A model generated the notes under the pieces. It was not told the DNA's origin, did no database searches, and saw nothing but the letters and a program-made list of their open reading frames with translations. A DNA stretch of 32,675 nucleotides from PWHG01 sp964406935 (GTDB lineage Bacteria > Patescibacteriota > Patescibacteriia > Patescibacteriales > UBA12465): NCBI GenBank assembly GCA_964406935.1, contig CAYOTM010000009.1, positions 1 through 32,675 on the forward strand. The letters run 5' to 3'. The first letter of the stretch is position 1. Each line of letters begins with the position of its first letter. A program made the translations under genes and the position numbers. Of this stretch, positions 1 to 8,264 are shown piece by piece.

Positions 1-17
1 AATGTTAAAATATTGTT

Positions 18-1217
18 ATGATTATAACCAGCGCAACAAAATTGGAAAAATTAAAAAAGAAGGCTAAGCAAGCGCCAGCTAAACCAGGGGTTTATTTTTG
101 GTTAAATAGTAAAAAACAAGTTATTTATGTTGGTCGAGCTAATAGCTTAAAACAACGCTTATCTCAATATTTTCAAAAAAATTTAGAACCTAAAACCCAA
201 GAAATGGTTTTAGCGGCTAAATATTTAAATTATCGACCTACGGACAGTATTTTAGAATCAATTATCTTAGAATCTCAAGAAATTAAGCGTTACTGGCCTT
301 TATATAATATCAAGGATCGAGATGATAAATCATTTATTTATGTTTTAATTGAAAAAACTGACTATCCTCGACCCCGCTTGATTCGCGGCAGTGATTTAAA
401 AAAAATTCGTCATCCTCAGGATAAACTATTTGGCCCCTATCAATCTTATAACTTAATTAATTCCGCTTTAAAGCTATTACGTCCAATTTTCCCTTATAGC
501 CTCTGCCAGGTTAATAACGGACGTGCTTGTTTTGATTATCAAATTGGTCTTTGCCCGGGCTCTTGTCTGGGAAAAATTACACCTAAGGATTATCAAAAAA
601 ATATTAAAAATCTTAGTTTAATCCTTAATGGCAAAAAACAACAATTAATTAATCGCTTAAAAAAAGAGAACCCTTTACAGGCTAAGGCCTTAAAACATCT
701 TCAAGATGTTTCTTTATTAAGCAGAGAAACTGATTTAAATTTAAATCTTAATCTCCGAATAGAAGCTTATGATATTTCTCACTGGCAGGGAAAGGCTAGT
801 TTTGGAGCTATGACCGTTTGGGAGCAGGGAGGACTTAATAAAAATGCTTATCGTTTATTTAAAATTAAAGATGCCCCAGCTAGCGATGATGAACGATCTT
901 TACTCGAAGTTCTGATCCGTCGCTTTAATCATTATGAATGGCCGGTCGCTGATTTAATTGTTATTGATGGTGGTCGTCCCCAAATTAGCTTTTTAAGCAA
1001 AGAATTAAAGCGGCAAAAAATTAAAATTAATAATTTAGTGGGTATCTCCAAATTAGCTGGTGATCAATTAGTGTTTTTATCAGACACTACTAACAATAAG
1101 AAAAACCAGATTAAATCTTTAAAAAATACCTTATTATTACTTAGAGATGAGGCTCATCGTTTTGCTAATTATGGCCGAGCGCGCAGGCAATCCAAAAAAT
1201 TTACTAATAATCAGTAA
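18..1217 (+). CDS. uvrC: UvrC-like excinuclease subunit, C-terminally shortened
   Basis: Nuclease subunit of UvrABC nucleotide excision repair, cutting both sides of a DNA lesion. The N-terminal GIY-YIG domain (about residues 22-100) has GVY at 24-26, YVG at 37-39 and a likely catalytic Glu at 85. Four cysteines at 163, 171, 179 and 183 match the conserved UvrC cluster reported to bind Fe-S. The RNase H-like domain keeps Asp252 (YDISH), Asp317 (IDGG) and His380 (RDEAHRF). The UVR (UvrB-binding) segment around 200-235 is short and poorly conserved. The protein ends 19 residues after the RDEAHRF motif at 399 aa, whereas usual UvrC is about 600 aa with a tandem helix-hairpin-helix domain. All catalytic residues are present, so I read it as a minimal active enzyme, not a pseudogene. 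The ATG at 18 fits the usual start just before the PGVY motif. Confidence 0.93.
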   Translation: MIITSATKLEKLKKKAKQAPAKPGVYFWLNSKKQVIYVGRANSLKQRLSQYFQKNLEPKTQEMVLAAKYLNYRPTDSILESIILESQEIKRYWPLYNIKDRDDKSFIYVLIEKTDYPRPRLIRGSDLKKIRHPQDKLFGPYQSYNLINSALKLLRPIFPYSLCQVNNGRACFDYQIGLCPGSCLGKITPKDYQKNIKNLSLILNGKKQQLINRLKKENPLQAKALKHLQDVSLLSRETDLNLNLNLRIEAYDISHWQGKASFGAMTVWEQGGLNKNAYRLFKIKDAPASDDERSLLEVLIRRFNHYEWPVADLIVIDGGRPQISFLSKELKRQKIKINNLVGISKLAGDQLVFLSDTTNNKKNQIKSLKNTLLLLRDEAHRFANYGRARRQSKKFTNNQ

Positions 1218-1231
1218 CTCTTAAAATAGTC

Positions 1232-1259
1232 TTGACTTTTTTTTATTTCATGTTATTAT
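1232..1259 (+). promoter_or_regulatory. Sigma70-type promoter of rplJL
   Basis: The -35 is TTGACT (1232-1237), followed by a 16-bp spacer and -10 TATTAT (1254-1259). A TG at 1251-1252 makes an extended -10. Transcription would start near 1266, just before the L10 leader and after the uvrC stop at 1217. Confidence 0.7.
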
Positions 1260-1280
1260 TAGTAGTAACAATCTTAAAAA

Positions 1281-1372
1281 CCGCAGACAGCAAGCAATTT
1301 TAATAAGTCTTGCCGAGGTAAAATTTAGTTTTAACACTATTTTTTAGTCTGTGGTCAATCACAGATTTTTTT
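1281..1372 (+). ncRNA. Ribosomal protein L10 leader RNA with attenuator
   Basis: The 5' UTR of rplJ carries the L10-leader hallmarks AGACAGC (about 1285-1291) and TGCCGAGGT (1311-1319). A closing stem pairs CCGCAGAC (1281-1288) with GTCTGTGG (1347-1354), and an inner stem pairs GCAAG (1290-1294) with CTTGC (1309-1313). The 3' arm of the closing stem is also the 5' arm of a terminator: TCTGTG (1348-1353) pairs with CACAGA (1360-1365), followed by seven T. The closing stem and the terminator therefore exclude each other. In known systems the L10(L12)4 complex binds this leader to give feedback control of rplJL. The recognition rests on motif and position, not on a covariance search. Confidence 0.85.
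1348..1372 (+). terminator. Attenuator terminator in the rplJ leader
   Basis: Stem TCTGTG/CACAGA (1348-1353 with 1360-1365), loop GTCAAT, then T7 (1366-1372), located 19 nt before the rplJ start codon. It shares its 5' arm with the closing stem of the L10 leader. Confidence 0.75.
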
Positions 1373-1391
1373 ATAACTAAGCGCTATATTT

Positions 1392-1916
1392 ATGCCGAAA
1401 ACTAAAATTCAAAAACAAGTTATGTTGCGCGATTTAGAGGAAAAAATCACCGCTTCAAACTCGATTATTTTTGCCGGTTTTGATGCTTTAGGAGTTAAGG
1501 ATAACGAAGAAATTCGTTTACGTCTTAAAGAAAAAAGCGGAGAATATTTAGTCGCTAAAAAGACTTTAATCAACTTAGCTTGTCAAAAAAAGGGAATTAA
1601 AGATTTAGATGCTAAAAATTTTCCTGGAAAAATTGCGGCAATTTTTGCCTATGACGATGCCGTCGCTCCTTCTAAAGAATTAGATAACTGGAGAAAAGGG
1701 AAGGAAGAAAAAGTTTATTTCTTGGGTGGAATTTTAGATGGAAAAATTATTAATCAAGAAGAAGTTGAAGCCCTAGCTAAATTACCGAGCAGAGAAGAAC
1801 TTTATGCTAAATTAGTAGGTTCAATTAATTCTCCAATTTCCGGTCTGGTAAACGCTTTGGCCGGCAACTTACGCAATCTAGTTGGCGTTCTTCAAGCAAT
1901 TGAAAAAAATAAATAA
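1392..1916 (+). CDS. rplJ: 50S ribosomal protein L10
   Basis: Ribosomal protein uL10 forms the base of the L7/L12 stalk on 23S rRNA and carries L12 dimers on its C-terminal helix. The 174-aa length is normal. The N-terminal half has the usual L10 pattern (xKxxxxxxLxEKIxxSNSIIFAGFDALGVK, then VAKKTLINLA near 55-63). The C-terminal stalk-binding part contains LPSREELYAKLVGSI and a terminal helix. It lies directly upstream of rplL, separated by 34 nt. There is no Shine-Dalgarno sequence; the start follows ATATTT. Expression is probably governed by the leader RNA and attenuator just upstream. Confidence 0.98.
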   Translation: MPKTKIQKQVMLRDLEEKITASNSIIFAGFDALGVKDNEEIRLRLKEKSGEYLVAKKTLINLACQKKGIKDLDAKNFPGKIAAIFAYDDAVAPSKELDNWRKGKEEKVYFLGGILDGKIINQEEVEALAKLPSREELYAKLVGSINSPISGLVNALAGNLRNLVGVLQAIEKNK

Positions 1917-1950
1917 TAATTTATAAAATAATAATTTTAATTTTAAATTT

Positions 1951-2376
1951 ATGACTGAAGAAAAAAAAGAAGTCACTACTGAAGAAACTGTTGAAGTTCC
2001 TAAAAAATTTCAATCTTTAGTTAGTGAAATTGAAAAAATGAGTGTCTTGGATTTAGCTGAATTAGTCAAAATCCTAGAAAAGAAATTTGGTGTTTCCGCT
2101 GCTGCTCCCGCCATGATGATGGCTCCTGGGGCCGCTGCTGGGGCTGCTGAAGCCGCTCCGGAAAAAGACAGCTTCGATGTAGAAATCACCGAAGCGGGCG
2201 CTAATAAAATTAGTGTTATTAAAGTCGTTAGAGAAATTACTGAAATGGGCTTAAAAGAAGCTAAAGACTTAGTTGACACCGCTCCTAAGGTTGTCAAAGA
2301 AGCTCTTAAAAAAGATGAAGCTGAAGCCGTTAAAAAGAAGTTAGAAGAAGCTGGTGCTAAAGTCACCCTCAAGTAA
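1951..2376 (+). CDS. rplL: 50S ribosomal protein L7/L12
   Basis: Ribosomal protein bL12 is the multi-copy stalk protein that recruits translation GTPases. An N-terminal dimerisation domain (about 15-50), an Ala/Met/Gly/Pro-rich hinge (about 50-72) and the C-terminal domain (about 73-141, with the conserved GLKEAKDLVDTAPK) are all present. At 141 aa it is longer than the usual 120-130 because of an acidic/basic tail of about 15 residues (TEEKKEVTTEE). It has no Shine-Dalgarno sequence; the start context is AAATTTATG. It forms an operon with rplJ and is followed by a strong terminator. Confidence 0.98.
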   Translation: MTEEKKEVTTEETVEVPKKFQSLVSEIEKMSVLDLAELVKILEKKFGVSAAAPAMMMAPGAAAGAAEAAPEKDSFDVEITEAGANKISVIKVVREITEMGLKEAKDLVDTAPKVVKEALKKDEAEAVKKKLEEAGAKVTLK

Positions 2377-2387
2377 TTTTACTATTT

Positions 2388-2417
2388 AAAAAACACCCTC
2401 AATCGAGGGTGTTTTTT
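2388..2417 (+). terminator. Rho-independent terminator after rplL, probably bidirectional
   Basis: A6 (2388-2393), stem CACCCTC (2394-2400), loop AATC, stem GAGGGTG (2405-2411), T6 (2412-2417). The A-tract and T-tract flank the stem symmetrically, so it can also serve the convergent gene ending at 2440. Confidence 0.9.
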
Positions 2418-2439
2418 GATGGCTATTTATCTCTGATTA

Positions 2440-4716
2440 TTAATTTAAGTTAATTAAGTATAAACGAGTAGTTGTTAGTAAATAGATTTTTTGTTGATCA
2501 AAGTCAAAGGCGATATCTAAAATGTTTGTCCCTAAATCAGGTAATTGATACTGAGCTAAGAATTTACCATCAGGTCGGTTATAAACAGCGAGGCGACGAT
2601 CATTAAAGCTAAAAACATAAAGCTCATCACTACTAACTAGTAATTTATTAGCTGAATTTAAAGGGGGATCAATGCTGGCTAGCTGGAAATCAGTTTGCTC
2701 ATTTAAATATAGTCGCCATAAAGAAGCATCGCTATTAAGAAGCCAAATTTCTCCAGTAACCACCATATCAACCGCTCTTGATAAATCTAATTCAGTATTT
2801 AGCCAAGAACTCGATTGACTATAACTAGGAGCGGGTGAATGGCGTAAAATTAAATTTTCATCAGGATGGAGAGTATACAATAAATTATTAGTAAAGATAT
2901 CAAATTTAGTAGTTCGGCGATCAACTAAAGAGCTAATTGTTTGACTCTGAGATTGGCCAGTTTCAGAATTAATGGTAATTAAATTATCATTATTTAAATA
3001 AGTTAAACGATTATTATAAAACACTGGTTGATTTAAGTCTATTTCTCCTGTCAGACCACTGATTAGAATTGATGAAGTAGCTTGTGTTTCGAGATTATAA
3101 GTATAAATTATTTTACCAGCTGGATCAGTAATATATAGATTATTAGCGGCTAGTAATAAATTTCTTGGTTCCGCTGAAGGATTGGAATCACGGGCATCAA
3201 AGATTAAGTCAGCTTCTTCAATAATAGTTAAGCGCTGAATTTTTTGTCGTTCAGCCTGAAGCTTACTTCGCCAGTCAGCTACTATTTCTTGTTGCTCGTC
3301 AGTTTTAATTTCAATCCCATCAAGCAGAGTAGTTAATTCACCAATAATAATTTTAGCTCCATCCTCATTACCGTAAAGAAAATAACTACTAATTAAATCA
3401 AAGCGTGATTCTAAATTGGCGATTTCCTTAATAAATTCTTCATTTTGAGCTTGTTGACGATTTTTATTAGCCGTTAGACTTAAACTGATTATTAAAACAA
3501 TTGCTAATAAAATTACTATAATAATTAATCCTTGATGTTTTGGTTGTAAATTTTGACGCCAAAGGTTTATTTTTTTGCCCCAGCCTGACCAAAAAGAAAC
3601 TCGAAAAATTCTTCCCCAGGGAGAGACGATTAAACTTCCTAGGCGAGTGATTAGTCCTCTTGGTCGAGCAACTAAAATTTTATCCTTAACATCTAACACT
3701 GGCCTGGTTTCTCTCTCTTGGCTTAAAGACCCTTGTTTATTTTTTTCTTGAATAGCTGCCTTTACCTTCTTATCAATTGGTCGTTGCCAAGTAAAAACTT
3801 GTTTAAGAGAATTAATCACTATTAGCCAAAAAGCGTTAAACCGTTTACCGAATTTTTGCCAATTAATTAAACCAGCGGGGGCTAGCATTGCTTCAGTCTT
3901 TTTTTCAGTATAATTTAAATTAGAAATTGAACTCTGAGCTGATAAATTATCGCCAAACTCTTCTTTTTCTTGCCCTGGTAAAACAGTGGTATTTTTAATA
4001 ATTACTCCCAGAAAGGGAACAAAAGTGTTTACCTTAGCTAGTGATTGCCTCATTTGCTCAGCGGCTACGATTGGTGGTAATTTAGTAATTATTAAAACGA
4101 GTTCGCGATTAGATAGGTATTCTGGCAAGGTTTCATTAGCAAAGAAAAAATAAGAACCCACCGGAATTTCACCATTAACGACCGAGGAGAAGACTTTAAA
4201 TTGCTTATCTTTAGGTGATTCTTCTTCGGTTTGATTAACAACAACCTCTGAAGCACTAGCCTCAACGTTAATAATTTCATACTTATCTTGTTTTCGGAAA
4301 ATTAAAAACGATTTATTTTTTCCAAAATTAGAAAACATTAACTTATTTTCAAACACTAAGCCAATAGTAATGTTAAGTTGTAAAGGGCTGATTTTAATTT
4401 TTTCGGTTAATAAAAAATCATTAAGAGAGCGGTTGAGTTTAGTCAAAGAGGCTTCAAAGATATTTTCTAATTCTAAACCTTCAATTTTATCTCGCAGAAA
4501 AATCTTTTCATCTTGATAATAATGCTCAGAAATCCCTTTAATTAAAAATTCCATGATTTGCTTACCTTCATTCTTTTTACCATCAATTTCCGCTAAAATA
4601 AAAACCTTTCCGGCTAGATTTTCAGTAACAGCGTCTGGTTGGGCAACAAAAACCTCACGATGACCAGTCGGGGTTTTACCAATATTAAGCATTAATGAGG
4701 CAATTTTATGATACAT
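2440..4716 (-). CDS. PP2C-like pseudophosphatase, transmembrane, propeller-like protein
   Basis: No specific function recognised. Residues about 1-215 follow the PP2C (PPM phosphatase) strand order, with an IDG at 44-46 where PP2C has its DG motif. The later acidic motifs appear lost: the GDSR-like position reads FGKNKS (131-136) and the TDGL-like position reads ANETL. Catalysis is therefore doubtful. A basic linker leads to one membrane segment (about 392-415), then a coiled coil (about 420-500) and a beta-rich C-terminal part (about 505-758) with repeated short strands suggestive of a propeller. I infer a receptor-like protein with a cytosolic PP2C-like module and an outer sensor. It is convergent with rplL and divergent from the wHTH gene at 4847. 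Confidence 0.7.
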   Translation of the reverse strand: MYHKIASLMLNIGKTPTGHREVFVAQPDAVTENLAGKVFILAEIDGKKNEGKQIMEFLIKGISEHYYQDEKIFLRDKIEGLELENIFEASLTKLNRSLNDFLLTEKIKISPLQLNITIGLVFENKLMFSNFGKNKSFLIFRKQDKYEIINVEASASEVVVNQTEEESPKDKQFKVFSSVVNGEIPVGSYFFFANETLPEYLSNRELVLIITKLPPIVAAEQMRQSLAKVNTFVPFLGVIIKNTTVLPGQEKEEFGDNLSAQSSISNLNYTEKKTEAMLAPAGLINWQKFGKRFNAFWLIVINSLKQVFTWQRPIDKKVKAAIQEKNKQGSLSQERETRPVLDVKDKILVARPRGLITRLGSLIVSPWGRIFRVSFWSGWGKKINLWRQNLQPKHQGLIIIVILLAIVLIISLSLTANKNRQQAQNEEFIKEIANLESRFDLISSYFLYGNEDGAKIIIGELTTLLDGIEIKTDEQQEIVADWRSKLQAERQKIQRLTIIEEADLIFDARDSNPSAEPRNLLLAANNLYITDPAGKIIYTYNLETQATSSILISGLTGEIDLNQPVFYNNRLTYLNNDNLITINSETGQSQSQTISSLVDRRTTKFDIFTNNLLYTLHPDENLILRHSPAPSYSQSSSWLNTELDLSRAVDMVVTGEIWLLNSDASLWRLYLNEQTDFQLASIDPPLNSANKLLVSSDELYVFSFNDRRLAVYNRPDGKFLAQYQLPDLGTNILDIAFDFDQQKIYLLTTTRLYLINLN

Positions 4717-4752
4717 AACAAAAAAATAAACAAAATTTAAGGTAAAAATTGT

Positions 4753-4779
4753 TTGACCTTAGACAATTTATATTATACT
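4753..4779 (+). promoter_or_regulatory. Possible promoter of the 4847 gene
   Basis: TTGACC (4753-4758), a short 15-bp spacer, TATACT (4774-4779). A TATAAT on the minus strand (4777-4772) overlaps it and could serve the divergent gene starting at 4716. The two genes probably share this intergenic control region. The spacing is suboptimal, so this is tentative. Confidence 0.4.
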
Positions 4780-4846
4780 ATAAAGACAACAATAAATAAA
4801 GACAGGGGGACAAAATTTAGCCATTAAGGCGATTTTAAATCAATTT

Positions 4847-5596
4847 ATGTTAAGTAAATTATTTGGCTCTCAAGCCCGAGTAAAAATTTTAAAAATTTTT
4901 CTTCTTAATCCTGATAAACAATATTATACCAGACAACTTGCCCGAGATCTTGATCTCCAGGTTAATGCTGTTCGTCGGGAATTAAATAATTTATCTAATC
5001 TTGGTTTAATAAAGTCAGTGGAAGCAGAAAAAGACGCTGACCCAAAGGCCAAAAAAGATAAAAAGTATTTCCAGGTGCAAGCTGACTTTTTATTATTTGA
5101 GGAATTAAAAAAATTATTTATCACCGCTCAACTTCTTGACTGCCAAGACTTTGTTAGTGATTTACAAAAAATTTGTACACCCAAATTCCTTCTCTTATCC
5201 GGAGTTTTTGTTAGCGATCATGAAGCTAAGGTTGATCTTTTGCTAGTTGGTAATATTTCTCGAACTAAACTACTGGCTTTAATTAATGATTTGGAAAAAA
5301 ATCTCGGTCGGGAATTAAATTATACGATTATGAAGGAAACCGAGTTTATTTATCGTCGCCAAATCATGGACCGCTTTATTATTGAAATTTTAAAAAGAAA
5401 AAATTTAATTATTGTCGACAAGCTAAGTGATGATTTAATTATTGAAAAAAAATTAAAAGATATGGTTTTAAGCGACCCCCATAATGAAACCCCAAAAAAA
5501 TTAAGCAACCAAGCAAATAAAAAAACTGGGGAAAACGGCCAAAAAATAGTTAATTCTTCTGATAATAAATTAAACAATACCAGCTCTTGGTATTAA
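4847..5596 (+). CDS. Winged-helix protein with degenerate nucleotidyltransferase-like domain
   Basis: Residues 1-80 form a winged helix-turn-helix like ArsR-type regulators: LFGSQARVKILKIFLLNP, then YTRQLARDLDLQVNAVRRELNNLSNLGLI as the HTH, then a basic wing rich in Lys/Asp. Residues about 105-190 resemble an MNT-type nucleotidyltransferase core. SGVFVSDHEAKVDLLLVGN stands where active enzymes have GSxARGExxxxSDIDLLV, so the GS and the paired Asp are not intact and enzymatic activity is unlikely. The C-terminal tail (about 200-249) is Lys/Asn-rich and looks disordered. It lies 13 nt before the DUF4012 gene, so it may be the regulator at the head of the surface-polysaccharide operon. Role inferred. 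Confidence 0.75.
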   Translation: MLSKLFGSQARVKILKIFLLNPDKQYYTRQLARDLDLQVNAVRRELNNLSNLGLIKSVEAEKDADPKAKKDKKYFQVQADFLLFEELKKLFITAQLLDCQDFVSDLQKICTPKFLLLSGVFVSDHEAKVDLLLVGNISRTKLLALINDLEKNLGRELNYTIMKETEFIYRRQIMDRFIIEILKRKNLIIVDKLSDDLIIEKKLKDMVLSDPHNETPKKLSNQANKKTGENGQKIVNSSDNKLNNTSSWY

Positions 5597-5609
5597 TTAT
5601 TATAAATTT

Positions 5610-7538
5610 ATGGCTAATTTTTTTCACTATCTCTGGCTAGCTTTTAAATTTTTATTAATCACCGTGCTTGTTGCCATCGTTGCTTTAGTAATTATTTTAC
5701 TGACTACCTTTAAAAATTGGCAGGCCTTTGCTCAATCAGCTTATTCTGGTAAACAAAACTTAGAACAAGCGATTAGTTATTTAGGCGATAAAGAATTAAC
5801 TCTTGCTCAAATCTCAGCTAAAGCAGCTGATATTAATTTTCAGCAATCTTTAAATAATTTAGAAAATATTCGCTACCGGAATCCTTTATTAAAATTAAAG
5901 TGGGCCCAAAATCAATTATTGGACCTAGAAAGAACGGTGGCAGTTGGCCAAATTTTAAGCGTCACTCTCGATCGTGGAGTTGGTTTATTTAAGGAAGCTG
6001 AGGATTTAAATCTCCAAAAAGAAAGTGGTGATGATCTAGTTTTAAATCAAGCCCAAAGCGCTAAAATTATTACCTGGTTATTTGAACTTGAACCAGAGCT
6101 AATTGGCATAAAAGCTAATTTAGATTTAGCTTTATATAACTTGGAAAATATTGGCCAAAATGGTATTTTATGGCCAATTAAGGATCAGTTAACAACTGTT
6201 AAGGAAAAAGTAGCGGAAGCCCATTTAATCGCTGATCGAGCCTTGCCAATTTTAAGATTACTGCCTGTTTTGGGTGGTTGGCCTGAGGAAAGTCGTTTCT
6301 TAGTCTTATTTCAAAACAATGACGAACTTCGACCAACTGGCGGTTTCTTAGGTTCTTATGCAACAATTAGAATTGCTAATTTAGGCAATCAATTAGAAAT
6401 GAAAACTGATGATACCTACCACCTTGATATGCCCTCAATCCCTTATCTAGAAACCGTTCCCCCAGATCCAATTAGTAAATATATGAGTGTAAAGAAGTGG
6501 TATTTACGAGACGCTAACTGGTCACCTGACTGGCCCCAGTCAGCTATCTTTATTGAAGATTTATTTTATCAGGAAAGTCGTTACGCTAATCAAGAGTTTC
6601 CTGACTTAACAGGCATTATTGCCGTTACTCCTGATTTGGTTGCTAATTTAATTTCTTTGACTGGACCAATAAATCTAGATGGTGAGCTTTATACTGCTGA
6701 TAACCTCCAAAAACTATTGCAATATCAAACAGGAGTCGCCTATATTGAAGAAAATATTTCCTCTTGGGATCGAAAAAATATTATTAATGATCTAGCAACG
6801 ATTATTAAAGATAAATTAAAATCTTTACCAGCTACTAAATTGCCAGATTTAATTGCTATTTTAGATCAAGCAATTAAACGTAAAGATGTTTTAATGTATT
6901 TTACGAGTCCCCAAGCACAAGCTTTGGCTATTAATTTACAAGCAGATGGAGCGATTAAAAAACCGATTAGTGATTATTTAATGGTGGTTGATGCCAACTT
7001 AGCGGCTTTTAAAACTGATGCAGTCGTCGAAAAGACTTGGAGTTATCAAGTTGATGACCAGGGAGAAAATCTCTTAGCAAAACTTACCTTAAATTATAAT
7101 CATCAGGGTGGATTTGATTGGCGAACTACCCGCTACCGGAGTTATACTCGTGTTCTTACCCCCCTGGGTAGTCGTTTAATTAGTCTCCAGGGCTTAATTC
7201 AAAGTCAAGCCGACCTTACAGTTCTTGACGATCAAGCGTTGGAAAAAACTATTTTTGGCTTTTTCTTGTCAGTTGAGCCTGGCACCAGTAAAACTATCAC
7301 CCTAACCTATCAATTACCAGCTGATCTACAAACAAATATAAAAAATGATCAGGAATATCAGTTGTCTTTACAAAGACAACCAGGGAGTCGAATTAAGGCC
7401 TTCAATTTCGCTTTTAATACTTCTGACCAAATTATCCCTACAGAAATTAATAACTTCTTCTTAAGCAACAACCAGCAACAAGCACTCTTGACATCAGACC
7501 TGGAAAATGATAAGTTAATCAGAATATTCTTGAAATAA
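5610..7538 (+). CDS. DUF4012 domain membrane protein
   Basis: 642-aa protein with one N-terminal membrane segment (about 9-32), a helical region (about 40-220) and a DUF4012 domain starting near residue 225. The hallmark is FLVLFQNNDELRPTGGFLGS at about 228-248. The rest of the domain is beta-rich and probably outside the membrane. DUF4012 proteins are typical of Patescibacteria and some Actinobacteria, often beside polysaccharide genes, but their biochemical function is not known to me. The gene follows the wHTH gene by 13 nt and precedes the methyltransferase by 2 nt, so the three are probably co-transcribed. The start context is AAATTTATG without a Shine-Dalgarno sequence. Confidence 0.88.
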   Translation: MANFFHYLWLAFKFLLITVLVAIVALVIILLTTFKNWQAFAQSAYSGKQNLEQAISYLGDKELTLAQISAKAADINFQQSLNNLENIRYRNPLLKLKWAQNQLLDLERTVAVGQILSVTLDRGVGLFKEAEDLNLQKESGDDLVLNQAQSAKIITWLFELEPELIGIKANLDLALYNLENIGQNGILWPIKDQLTTVKEKVAEAHLIADRALPILRLLPVLGGWPEESRFLVLFQNNDELRPTGGFLGSYATIRIANLGNQLEMKTDDTYHLDMPSIPYLETVPPDPISKYMSVKKWYLRDANWSPDWPQSAIFIEDLFYQESRYANQEFPDLTGIIAVTPDLVANLISLTGPINLDGELYTADNLQKLLQYQTGVAYIEENISSWDRKNIINDLATIIKDKLKSLPATKLPDLIAILDQAIKRKDVLMYFTSPQAQALAINLQADGAIKKPISDYLMVVDANLAAFKTDAVVEKTWSYQVDDQGENLLAKLTLNYNHQGGFDWRTTRYRSYTRVLTPLGSRLISLQGLIQSQADLTVLDDQALEKTIFGFFLSVEPGTSKTITLTYQLPADLQTNIKNDQEYQLSLQRQPGSRIKAFNFAFNTSDQIIPTEINNFFLSNNQQQALLTSDLENDKLIRIFLK

Positions 7539-7540
7539 AT

Positions 7541-8212
7541 ATGCAAACTGAAGCGGAAAAATATTTAATTGCTGTAATTAAAAAGTTGCTGTCTACAAAT
7601 AATAAACAATGGAAATTAATTAATCTTGGAGCGGCTAAAAGTGTCGTCGTGGAAAAATTAGTACAGGTTGAAACAGCTAACTTTATTTGTGATCGCAGTG
7701 ATGTTGAAGATTGCCAAGTAGTGGCTAATTTTGTTGGCGATAGTTTTATTTGTCCTTTAGAAGATTTAAGTCCACTACCGCGAGAAAAATATGACTTAGC
7801 CTTTGCTAATTTTGTCTTTGAACATATTAGCCAACCAGAGAAAGCGTCCCGAGAATTATTTAAAATTTTAAAGCCCGGTGGTTATTTAGTGGTTAGCCTA
7901 TCTAACCCACAAGCTCCCGAATTTATTTTAGCCAAGATCACTCCTACCTGGTTTCATCAATTATTTCGCAAAGCCGATCACGATGAAGCTTATCCAGTAA
8001 AATACGCTTACAAAAATTTAAAGAACTTGCAAGTAATTATGGCCGCTAACGGTTTTAAATTAATTGAAGATAAACGTTTTGCTTTCACCTATGGCTATCT
8101 TTATCGCTGGCCAATTATTCGTCACCTTAGTCGTTTTTATGACTATTTACTAACTCGCAATAATTGGCGTCAAATTATGAGTCATGCTGTTCTTATTTGG
8201 CAAAAGGTATAA
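7541..8212 (+). CDS. SAM-dependent methyltransferase (class I, Methyltransf_11 type)
   Basis: 223-aa protein with the C-terminal half of a Rossmann methyltransferase well preserved: YDLAFANFVFEHISQPE (motif III/IV region), then ELFKILKPGGYLVVSLSNP near 106-124. The SAM-binding loop at about 26-34 reads LINLGAAKS instead of the usual hhDhGxGxG, so motif I is weak. The partner is unknown; lipid-linked sugar or polysaccharide methylation would fit the neighbours. It starts 2 nt after the DUF4012 stop, which suggests translational coupling. Confidence 0.82.
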   Translation: MQTEAEKYLIAVIKKLLSTNNKQWKLINLGAAKSVVVEKLVQVETANFICDRSDVEDCQVVANFVGDSFICPLEDLSPLPREKYDLAFANFVFEHISQPEKASRELFKILKPGGYLVVSLSNPQAPEFILAKITPTWFHQLFRKADHDEAYPVKYAYKNLKNLQVIMAANGFKLIEDKRFAFTYGYLYRWPIIRHLSRFYDYLLTRNNWRQIMSHAVLIWQKV

Positions 8213-8241
8213 ATTGAAAATTTCTGAAAATTAAATAAATT

Positions 8242-8254
8242 TGTTCATTTAAAA
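8242..8254 (+). promoter_or_regulatory. boxA-like element upstream of 8265
   Basis: TGTTCATTTAAAA resembles the bacterial antitermination boxA TGCTCTTTAACAA but is the weakest of the four copies in the window. A possible promoter precedes it: TTGAAA 8214-8219, 16-bp spacer, TAAATT 8236-8241. Confidence 0.35.
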
Positions 8255-8264
8255 CTTAAACGCA

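Noticed and set aside
2010..2372. 120-codon open frame opposite rplL
   Set aside because: It mirrors the Ala-rich L7/L12 sequence on the other strand and has no start signal or homology; it is a shadow of rplL.
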